From the NCBI GenBank assembly GCA_022592435.1, contig JABYQS010000857.1, positions 1-12,099 on the forward strand: a DNA stretch of 12,099 nucleotides, in the 5' to 3' direction. The notes beneath the pieces were generated by a model. It was given only the letters and a program-made list of their open reading frames with translations. It was not told the origin of the DNA and searched no databases. Shown one piece after another: positions 1 to 7,293 of this stretch. Position 1 is the stretch's first letter. Each line of letters opens with the position of its first letter. Both the position numbers and the translations under genes were made by a program. This stretch comes from Cerioporus squamosus (lineage: Eukaryota > Basidiomycota > Agaricomycetes > Polyporales > Polyporaceae).

Positions 1-121
1 ACTTGTGTAGCAGTATACAGGGGACAAGACATATACGGAGGGTGCGATGCGATGCGAGACGAAGAGGAGCCACCAGCTCGTGCGGTACAGTCGATGATGC
101 GGGTCGTGCCTAGGCAGGGAT
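1..121 (-). other. 3' flank / probable 3' UTR of eL37
   Basis: This stretch lies downstream of the eL37 stop codon on the minus strand. I see no reading frame of note and no sharp polyadenylation signal. A short GCGAT repeat sits near 43-57. It most likely holds the 3' UTR and termination region of the ribosomal protein gene. Confidence 0.4.
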
Positions 122-901
122 TTATGCCTCCGTCGTCTTCTTGGTCCGCTTGACTGCGCGCGTGTTCTCCCTGTAGATGCAAAGGTCACGCATTGCGGAA
201 AAAAAGGAGGAAGTCTGGACAAACGCACCTGAAGCCGTTCTTGAACCGCCTCGAGACCGTCTTCAGGTAGCGCATGCGGCCAGTACCGGTTGTCTTTCTG
301 CGCTTGGCCTTCTGGCCCCACTCGTAAGACCGGAGCTTGGCACTGGGGTAGCCGCACTGCGCGCACTCTGCATAGAAGGCGTGAGGGATTGTACACTCAA
401 AGATGGGGGTATTGGCGAAAGTGTTGAATTTAAGGAACAGAGGACATACCCTTGTGCTGCTTGTGGAATGCACGGTTGCCACACCGCCTGCAGAGGGTGT
501 GGGACTTGGTGTGCCGCTTACTGTAAATCGTAGACGAGCATAAGCACCACACAAGGAATGGAGATCGTACTGCAGACGCACCCGAAGGAGGTGGTACCTA
601 TGTACCGTCATCCAAAAGCACGCAGATCAGTCCCAACTCCCAACAAAAGCCTCCAAGCTGCGTCGCACGAACCTTTCGTCTAGAGAAAACGAAGCAAGCA
701 GGAGTTAGCACAAGTGCACTCGAGCGGTCAGAGTGAATCTGCATGCCAGACGGACACTCCAGGCGAGACGACCGTCATCCGAGACGGACCCATGCCATCC
801 ACCCCTCCAAGTCCCTCAATCCACCCCGTTCGACCAATCCACAGCATCTCGACAGCCCGAACGTCCTTCTGGCATGCAGCACACGGGCATAGACTCACCA
901 T
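122..901 (-). CDS. RPL37: 60S ribosomal protein eL37, six coding exons
   Basis: eL37 is a small zinc-binding protein of the large cytosolic ribosomal subunit. The coding exons on the minus strand are 899-901, 673-679, 582-597, 450-520, 229-367 and 122-170. They sum to 285 nt, which gives 94 residues plus TAA; family members are usually about 88-97 aa. The zinc ribbon cysteines are C19, C22, C34 and C37 (CX2C-X11-CX2C). They are followed by the family hallmark [20 protein letters not shown] and the segment [10 protein letters not shown], then a basic tail. The start ATG (901-899) is followed at once by the donor GTGAGT. The 7-nt exon ACGAAAG supplies Thr2-Lys3 and the first base of Gly4. Intron 1 (680-898) has a TGCTAAC branch site at 704-710. 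The other introns are 598-672, 521-581, 368-449 and 171-228. Glu33 is encoded across an exon junction, where I would expect a residue such as Thr or Ser. The family call is very firm; the microexons rest on frame and splice-site logic. Confidence 0.93.
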
Positions 902-980
902 GGTGTCTTGAACTTGAGGGGGCCGGGTCGGATGTCTTGCGCAAACTGTCTACTATCGCCCAAAGCCACCGCGTCTCGGC

Positions 981-986
981 CACGTG
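981..986. promoter_or_regulatory. CACGTG E-box upstream of eL37
   Basis: A palindromic CACGTG lies about 80 bp upstream of the eL37 start codon. Cbf1-type bHLH factors are known to bind such sites at ribosomal protein promoters in some yeasts. Use here is only inferred. Confidence 0.3.
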
Positions 987-1507
987 GCGGAAACGCCCGC
1001 CCGAGCCGGCGCTAGCGCTCACCTTGAAGTGCCCACTTCCGGAGCCTGAGTCCGTCCCAGCTTCCAACCGTTTGCTAACCGTCATAGTCTGTCAAGCTAC
1101 TTGTTACCTACGGTCTAGGAAGCGTCCGCGGTTCTGTAGAAACTAGGAGAATGAGCCACCGGATGCAGCATGTCAGTTCTTTATCTCGATTCGGATTAAC
1201 CGCAGACTCACTGGCAACGCTTGGCCTTCAAATTCCAAGAGTTCTCCAGGAGCTCCAGCATGCGTATGCACATAGCAGGGGGATGCGCTCGCGCTTGTTC
1301 ACATCTCGATGTCAGATGGAATACGCAGGCATATATCTGCTGTTGTAGCTGAACGCTGGGAGAAACTCGGCCATACGACCAGCCTGACACTGACATATCG
1401 GTGACATCCTAAGCCTGCTGGACTCTATGGAACTACATAGGACGCTCAGGATGACGCCTGTACTCTCGGGTCCGAGTTTTGATATTCATTGACTCTTGGC
1501 CGCACAG

Positions 1508-1776
1508 AAAACATGCTCTTGCGCAGATAATATTGCCAGCTTCTGGAGTCGCATCAACAACTCGGCAAAGCTCGCAACCGGACCGTCACTCACCATCCTA
1601 CAGATCGTCGCCGTTGTTGAGCTATGTACGTAGTTCAGCACATCCTAACACAAGTCCGCTGACGCCTCATAGCACTTCGTGCGGCAATTGTGGTCGCTCA
1701 AGAGGTGCCCGAGCTATTGTTGCAGTTACGAAGCACGTCTGGCTATGTACAACGCCCTCCGGTGTTTCACGTGTCG
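1508..1776 (+). other. Possible two-exon gene fragment, unidentified
   Basis: Two segments, 1508-1625 and 1673-1776, join in frame across a 47-nt candidate intron (1626-1672). The intron has the donor GTACGT, a CCTAAC branch-like element and the acceptor CATAG. The joined peptide is about 74 residues with alternating hydrophobic and charged residues, for example FWSRINNSAKLATGPS and QEVPELLLQLRSTSG. A GTAAGC donor follows at 1777. I do not recognise the family, and open frames of this length arise by chance. It may be a gene relic or noise. Confidence 0.15.
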
Positions 1777-2408
1777 GTAAGCCTGGAAAATTAGACGTTC
1801 GGCCACATGGTAGGCACTACAATATTTGCAGCGCATCGTTGGTGCAGGGTGCAGGCATGATCATTGCTGCTCTCGGACGGAACTTGGAGTAATAGTCATT
1901 TGTCTAGACTTCCTCGCAATATGGCGCGTTGCGGTCGGAGCACATTCATCATATGCAAAAGCTTGTCCAGCAGTGGCGCGCGTCCACAATCGCAACCCGA
2001 CTGCGAGGATCGCGAGACGACCTTGTACCTCGTCCAACTGAAGTACTTATGTTGGACAGTCCTTCGACTCAAGGAGCTCTGAGCCGTTCGTGAATCTTCC
2101 TGCCGTTTTTGATCCAGGTCTGCTGGGCTTTCGTGTACGTCCGGGTTACGCATTTCCTGTCTCTGATTCGAAGTCGGACAAATGACCAGTGGTCCGTGGT
2201 CACCAGTGTATGATCACGAGTCTTGGTTCGACTGATGGCTTCGCGCCGCATTTCTCCCCTTGATGCTCGGGCAACTATCGCAGTCAACTGTCGCAGGACA
2301 GGGCAATCGGCCGCTCGCGCGCTGTCCGGATGTGTTTCGCAAGGAAGGAGGTCGGAGGGAAAGTGAGATAAGACCGCGGGGGCATCTGGGTCGTGGTTAT
2401 CTGGCGCA

Positions 2409-2416
2409 GGGCACGC
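2409..2416. repeat. Left target-site duplication GGGCACGC
   Basis: These 8 bp are repeated exactly at 2882-2889, directly outside the two ends of the hAT-like element. An 8-bp duplication is the standard hAT insertion footprint. Confidence 0.88.
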
Positions 2417-2881
2417 TAGTGTTGCCGCGAGGTGAGGTGAGGCGAGGCGAGTTGGCGCCACTCGGTCTAACTCGCTCCACCGAGCCAGACCGAGGCGAGT
2501 TGCGAGTTTAACTCACGAGTTGCCCCAGTTTGGACATTCTGGCAGCAGGAGCCATAAACTCCCAAAAATCTACTTCAGTGAGCATTATTCTAAGCCCAGT
2601 AGGGCTCTGAGGCCGTCCGGGATGCTGTCCTCTAGCATACCTAGGCCAGGGAGGCTGAAATTTGAGGTGCGGGGGACTCGGGGGAAGCAACCCGAAAACG
2701 AGCCCCCTGGCGAGCGCCTAGGTGGAGTCTCGCCAGGCCTGTCGACCAATCAGATGGGGGCGCTGCTGGGAGCGAGTTGCATCGATGTGAGCGAGTGGAT
2801 TGCCTCGCCTCGCGAGTTGCTCCACTCCGTGAGTTCGGAACTCGCAACTCGCGAGTTTAACTCGAACTCGCGGCAACACTA
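2417..2881. mobile_element. Non-autonomous hAT element (MITE), 465 bp
   Basis: The ends are perfect 15-bp inverted repeats, TAGTGTTGCCGCGAG at 2417-2431 and its complement at 2867-2881. They begin with TAGTG, which fits the YARNG start typical of hAT termini. The direct 8-bp repeat GGGCACGC flanks both ends. Inside, copies of GCGAGT/ACTCGC cluster near both ends (about 2437-2520 and 2770-2870), as expected for subterminal transposase-binding repeats. There is no transposase reading frame, so the element would have to be moved in trans by a hAT transposase encoded elsewhere. Perfect TIRs and a perfect duplication point to a fairly recent insertion. It lies between eL37 and the GATA factor, about 0.9 kb before the latter's start codon. 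Confidence 0.87.
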
Positions 2882-2889
2882 GGGCACGC
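2882..2889. repeat. Right target-site duplication GGGCACGC
   Basis: This is an exact copy of 2409-2416, directly after the terminal CACTA of the element. Confidence 0.88.
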
Positions 2890-3259
2890 ATATAGACCCC
2901 GATCTGCGCTGTTGTTAGGCAAGCGCCCACACCGCTTCCAAGGACTCCGGGCCTGGCCAGTGGCATATTGCGATTGGATGATCGCGTGGCTTTCGTCATG
3001 ATGCGGGGAAATTGTCAAACATCTCTCGTGCACGGTGTGACGTGTCCTGCGGTCGATCCCAATGCCATAATACGATACGCTCAGGCATGGCAGGGCATCC
3101 CTGCTCGGTGTCGGCCTGACGAATACATAGTGGTACATGAGCCAAGACAAGGCGCACGAACAGGGCCAGATGTGCGCAAGTTGTGCGGTCCTGAGTCCTG
3201 ACAAGGTCGCCGGCGCTCTAGGCCACAGGCGGAAGCGACAGAAGCGAACGGCGCGGAGG
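2890..3259. other. Spacer between hAT element and GATA-factor promoter
   Basis: The stretch is open on the minus strand (part of 2857-3591), but that frame runs out of the transposon and into the regulatory region and has no recognisable motif. I see no gene here. Confidence 0.4.
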
Positions 3260-3269
3260 AGATAAGATC
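3260..3269 (+). promoter_or_regulatory. GATA site AGATAAGATC upstream of the GATA-factor gene
   Basis: This is a WGATAA core about 540 bp before the start codon and the first of four in this upstream region. GATA factors with the finger type encoded here bind this core. Confidence 0.45.
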
Positions 3270-3464
3270 TGTCCAACCGAGAGGGTCGTCTCAACACCGA
3301 GGTTCCCGCCTCGGGATCTCCCCTCGTTCCTGCCTCCATGCTGGAACATATGTAGCCAGCTGTTGCAAACAGAACTAACTGCCTGTGAAGCTTCGGAGCA
3401 AATGGCATGTCTGGTTGAGCAACTGTGAGCAAGACGAAGCCCAGATGACAGGCGCTCCGGGGGC

Positions 3465-3480
3465 TGATAAGATATGATAG
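3465..3480 (+). promoter_or_regulatory. GATA cluster TGATAAGATATGATAG
   Basis: One consensus TGATAA and two weaker GATA cores (AGATA, GATAG) lie within 16 bp, about 325-340 bp before the start codon of the GATA factor. Confidence 0.5.
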
Positions 3481-3565
3481 CGGCAACGACAACCTGGTGA
3501 TAGACGCCTGCGCCCACCGCCCCAAATGGACGGCCTGGGATTGGCTGGAGCCCGATGGATGTGGG

Positions 3566-3583
3566 TTATCAGGGTTTTTATCA
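3566..3583 (-). promoter_or_regulatory. Paired TGATAA sites on the minus strand
   Basis: TTATCA occurs at 3566-3571 and again at 3578-3583, with start points 12 bp apart. They lie just before the pyrimidine-rich stretch (about 3585-3700) where transcription probably begins. A repressor bound here could block initiation. The role is inferred from position. Confidence 0.45.
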
Positions 3584-3803
3584 AGACGCATTCCTCCCGG
3601 CTTTTTGCCTCTTTACCTTCCTCACTCTCCCCGGCTGTCGACTTCGACGCGTCCACCTCACTCACCGCCGTCGTCTTCGCCCCCCTTGGTGCTCTCGACC
3701 ACGGCGACCGCACAGCTCACGTCAGCTTCGACTCCGCATACTCGGCCTCCTCTTACTAATAGCTTCTCCGCAACCATACTCCCACTTAATCTCACCTTTT
3801 ATA

Positions 3804-6781
3804 ATGGCTCCGGTCGTACTCGAGTCTCCCGTCATGAACATGCACAATAATGCGCTGTCTACCATGTCGAGGCTACAGTTCAACGGCCACATACACACCC
3901 CGCCAGCTTCTGACCACTCGAGGAATGACGAGGATGCGTCTCCTGTCGACGCTCCGGCCCCCCTTCCTCCCTTGCATGCGCGGAACGGCGATTCCCCGTT
4001 TCCTCTGGACCCGGCGCTGAAGGAGCGATCCAGCGACAATGTCGATGGTGCTGCGGACCAGAACAATCCGCCCGCTATTTCCGAGTTGGCATGCACCAAC
4101 TGCGGGACGGCCAACACCCCTCAGTGGAGACGTGGTGACGACGGCAAGTCTATCTGTAATGCTTGCGGTGAGTCACTCTTTCACTCTCGGTATCGGCTGA
4201 GATATCTCCGCTATGGGCGACCGCGTTCTGCACTTCCCTCGCCGGGTGAGACACTGGTTCATGATAACTTACCTCCTTCACCACGTGTCCGGCGCGTTCA
4301 TTCGTAGTCTCGGAGGCAATCATATCGATCCCTCGCTGCATCTTTGCGTTTCGTGCATGTCTCGTGTAGTGTGCGCGAGTATCGTTCCTCCCTCACGCAA
4401 CGCCGCATTGCACACTATCACGCAGGAAGGCATCCAACCAGGCTTGCGGTATCACGAGTTTTCGTTGCTGCTGCTGCTGGATCTCCTCAGACAAGCCCTA
4501 GCGCGAAGTGCCTGCAGTCATGCTCATGTTCACTTATTCCCTGATAATGCTGTCTTGTCATCCTCCCATCGCCTCGTTGACTTATCACACTCTCCTGCAC
4601 AGGCCTTTACTACAGGACAAAGCACGTTCCTCGCCCTGTCTCCCTCGGTCGCACATCGACCCTCCAGTCGGCGACGCATCCCAACGCAAAGCACACAGTC
4701 CCTCCCAGCCCTTTCCTGTCGCCTGCGCAAGCTCAGGCTCAAATCCAAGAGCAGGCCCATCTCAGGACAACCTCTCCACCCACTATGCCTACTCCCGCAG
4801 CGTCTCCTGCTCTCCATCAAGCGAAAGGCCAACCAAGCCAGGCACCGCAGACGCCCGTGCACAAGCACAAGGCTGGCACTTGCCCCGGTGACGGTCGTTG
4901 TGACGGCACAGGAGGCACGTCAGCTTGCGATGGATGTCCCACTTATAACAACGCTATCCAAGCAGGAGTTATCGAGCCATCCAACGGGCAAGCACCGGCG
5001 CAGAGGATGGACGCCACCCCCTCTGGCCCCGAACAGGGCGCCGAGACTTCCGGCGCCGAGTCGTCCCCTGTCATCAGCTCGCAGACTCCGGCTAACGGCA
5101 GGTCGAGAATCCGAAACCAGGTCGGTGCGCTCAGCTGTGCGAACTGTGGGACGAGCACCACGCCGCTCTGGAGGAGAGATGATGTGGGTAACAACATCTG
5201 TAATGCATGTGGTACGTGTTCCGTTCTGCTTTGTTGTCTTCCTCCCTGTGCCACGCAAGACTCTGGCTGCCCTTTGTCCTCGATCTGCTGAGTGCTCGTG
5301 TGCGGCGCTCGCACGTAGATATGATTTCATCTCGCTTATCACGGGGTGATATCTTATCAGATAACGTGTGCGCACCCGATCTCCCATTGGTTGCGGCGGT
5401 CGGGTATTCCTCTGCGTGTGTGCTAGCGACGCTGTTGACACCCGTTAGAGGGCCGATCCAACGGGTGCGAGAGGAGCGGGCATCGTACCTTACCGGGTTG
5501 CAGATTGATGACGAAGAGCTGGCTCCGGGCAGTTTCCGGTCTTGACGTTGAACTCGTCGTGAACTCACTTGCTGACGCCAAATCTTTCCCCTCTGCGCCC
5601 CTTCCAACCTCGCAGGTCTCTATTTCAAGCTTCACGGCACGCATCGCCCGAACTCGATGAAGAAGACCGTGATCAAGCGGCGGAAGCGCGTCCCTGCAGC
5701 TCCCGGCGCACCGAGCTCCCCCACTCCACAAGATCGGATGACAGACCAAGCGGCAGCAGAGGTCCTGGCTAGTGTTGGTCGTGCGCTGCCTTCTGGCTCT
5801 GCTGGTGGGCAGACGGAGAGCGAGGAGGAACAGCCGAAGAAGCGCCAGCGTCGGCCGCGTACGTCGAAGGCTCGTGGCAAGGATGCGGAGGGGATGGACG
5901 AGGATGAGGACGAGGAGGGCAAGCCGCGGAAAGTGCGTAGGACGGCTGCACGCGGGACTGCCGGTGGTGCCGGAGAGGGCAGTAACCTCCAGGCGGGCCA
6001 GTGGGGGGAGCAGATGATGCAGGGTATGGAGGCGTCGCAAGACTATGGTCCTGGCGCGCCGCGCGGCAACCCTTTCCCCAACTCCCAAACTCTCCCTGGG
6101 CTCATTGCAGCTCTTGGCCCCGACGTCGTCAACAGCTTGATGAACACGCAATACGGTGGTGTCGGTGTCCCGCCCCCTCCCCCGAGCTACGTCCGCTCCG
6201 GCTCCGCACAGAACGTTCCCATGGGTCCTGGCGTGCCAAGCAGGACGCATTCTCCCATCGCTGGCCATGCGATGAACCCTCAACCGGGTGCCCCATACGG
6301 CCTTCCCCCGCCGCTTCACGTCCCAGGTGGCCACCCGCAGCCGTTCCCCTCACATGTACCGCCGTCGTTCTACCACAGCGGTCCTCCGATGGCGCCGCCT
6401 CCCCAGCTCATGGAAGGTGTTCCTCCGGTGCCTACGCTGCCAGATTTGGAAGCGCACTATCGCCATCTCGACGAGGAGCGCAGACGTTGGGAGATGATGC
6501 TGGAACACACGAACAGGCTCATGGCAGGGGTGAAGCGAGGCATAGACGACATGCGCGCTGCCAGTGGGGCTCCTCAGGAGGGTCAGTCATCGACGCAACC
6601 TCAGCAGCAACCTCAAGAGCAGCCTCAGCAGTCGCCCTCGCAGGGGCAGTCGTCGGGGCAGGGCGAAGGCTCAGCAGCGCCGGCGGTACCGTTGGTCAGG
6701 CAGGAGAAGGGCAACCGGGAAGGCGCGCCAGTATGGCACGTCGCTCCCTCGCAACCTGCGCCCGCTGCCGCGCGCGAATGA
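3804..6781 (+). CDS. Iron-responsive GATA factor (Urbs1/SRE/SreA/Fep1 type)
   Basis: This should be a nuclear repressor of siderophore and iron-uptake genes when iron is plentiful. The exons are 3804-4167, 4603-5211 and 5616-6781 (2139 nt, 712 aa). Finger 1 is C97-X2-C100-X17-C118-X2-C121 with TPQWRR. Finger 2 is C300-X2-C303-X17-C321-X2-C324 with TPLWRR and the basic tail [10 protein letters not shown]. Between them C215, C221, C230 and C233 form CX5CX8CX2C, the iron-sensing cluster that marks this GATA subgroup. An acidic and basic stretch (about 393-437, probable nuclear localisation signals), a proline-rich region, a predicted coiled coil (about 599-641, a possible co-repressor contact) and a Gln/Pro-rich tail follow. 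Both introns are phase 1 and split the Gly codon after each finger's last Cys. The ATG is the first one after the CT-rich leader. The subfamily call is firm; the iron role comes from relatives. Confidence 0.93.
4262..4587. promoter_or_regulatory. Three TGATAA motifs in intron 1 of the GATA gene
   Basis: TGATAA lies at 4262-4267 and 4542-4547, and its complement TTATCA at 4582-4587. All are inside the 435-nt intron (4168-4602). The last one sits about 15 nt before the acceptor and so may overlap the branch region (cTTATCAc). Confidence 0.35.
5336..5364. promoter_or_regulatory. Palindromic ATCWGATAA site in intron 2 of the GATA gene
   Basis: TTATCAGATAA at 5354-5364 contains ATCWGATAA on both strands (ATCAGATAA on plus, ATCTGATAA on minus). 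This is the extended consensus described for iron-regulatory GATA factors of the SreA/Sre1 type. A further TTATCA lies at 5336-5341. All are inside the 404-nt intron (5212-5615). An intragenic autoregulatory element is the natural inference, but binding is not shown. Confidence 0.5.
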
Positions 6782-7140
6782 AGAGTGTCGTGGTGCGGTT
6801 GTTTTCTGGCGTATGCGGTATGCGGACATTGTTTGCAAAATGTGCATAACCCCCCACCCCTACTCGTTTGTCTGTTGCTTTCTCCCTCCCGCTCCTCCCT
6901 GCTCTGTGTCGTCTTGTCTGTGCTGTGTTAACTTCCAGCTTGGGCGGACTGTTAGGATATTGTATAGGCACCCCTTGCGTCCGGATCTCTATTATGCGTG
7001 TATGTATATGGCCGTTGGTGCCGGTAGTGTAGAGCGTCGTTATTGTATCTGTCGTCCCACGTCGAGCTCGGCTGGAGTTGTGGGCGAGCCTCGAGGACAT
7101 CTGGCAACGGGCGCCTCGATAAGATTGAATTGCGGGGACG
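6782..7140. other. GATA-factor 3' region and start of the Opi1 upstream region
   Basis: This T/GT-rich segment after the GATA-factor stop probably contains its 3' UTR and polyadenylation sites. One GATAA core lies at 7118-7122. No gene is seen. Confidence 0.4.
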
Positions 7141-7175
7141 CACGTGAAAGCGATCGCGTGGCAGATTTCATGTGC
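7141..7175. promoter_or_regulatory. ICRE-like bHLH sites upstream of the Opi1 gene
   Basis: ATTTCATGTGC at 7165-7175 fits the yeast inositol/choline-responsive element consensus WYTTCAYRTGS at every position. CACGTGAAAG at 7141-7150 is a second match on the other strand with one mismatch. In yeast, Ino2/Ino4 bind this element and Opi1 represses through it. Here the sites lie about 120-150 bp before the Opi1-family start codon. A pyrimidine-rich leader (about 7215-7285) follows. Confidence 0.5.
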
Positions 7176-7293
7176 TTCTCGCTTCCCCAACGCACTGAGC
7201 TCACTCTCGCGCTGCTATCCACACCCTCCTCTCATCCGCCTCCGCCTCCTCCTCCTCCCGCCCCGCGCCCCGCCGCGCCCGCTAGCCGACCTG

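Larger units (their letters stand above)
902..2416. other. Intergenic region without a confident gene
   Basis: The first 200-250 bp should contain the eL37 promoter and 5' UTR on the minus strand. The rest has no long reading frame with gene-like composition and no tRNA-like A/B-box pair that I could find. One weak spliced reading frame (1508-1776) is listed separately. The left target duplication of the hAT element closes this region at 2409-2416. Confidence 0.5.

Noticed and set aside
186..611. Continuous minus-strand reading frame starting at the ATG at 611
   Set aside because: It contains part of the eL37 sequence, but its first 70 or so codons read through introns and match nothing. The spliced model restores the full eL37 N-terminus and stop.
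680..898. Intron 1 of eL37 as a host for a box C/D snoRNA
   Set aside because: A CTGA-like D box is present but no proper RTGATGA C box is paired with it, so there is no support for a snoRNA.
1018..1040. Donor-like CAAG|GTGAGC on the minus strand as a 5' UTR intron of eL37
   Set aside because: It would need a non-coding upstream exon and an acceptor near 950 that cannot be judged without transcripts.
2857..3591. 244-codon minus-strand open frame
   Set aside because: It crosses from the hAT element into the GATA-factor regulatory region, has Arg/Ser/Pro-heavy random composition and shows no motif.
3555..3803. In-frame upstream ATG that would add 83 residues to the GATA factor
   Set aside because: The extension has atypical composition and spans the CT-rich stretch where transcription probably starts. 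The ATG at 3804 is the first one after that stretch.
6001..6849. 282-codon plus-strand frame overlapping GATA exon 3
   Set aside because: It is a frame shadow of the GC-rich coding exon, rich in Arg, Ala and Ser, with no family features.
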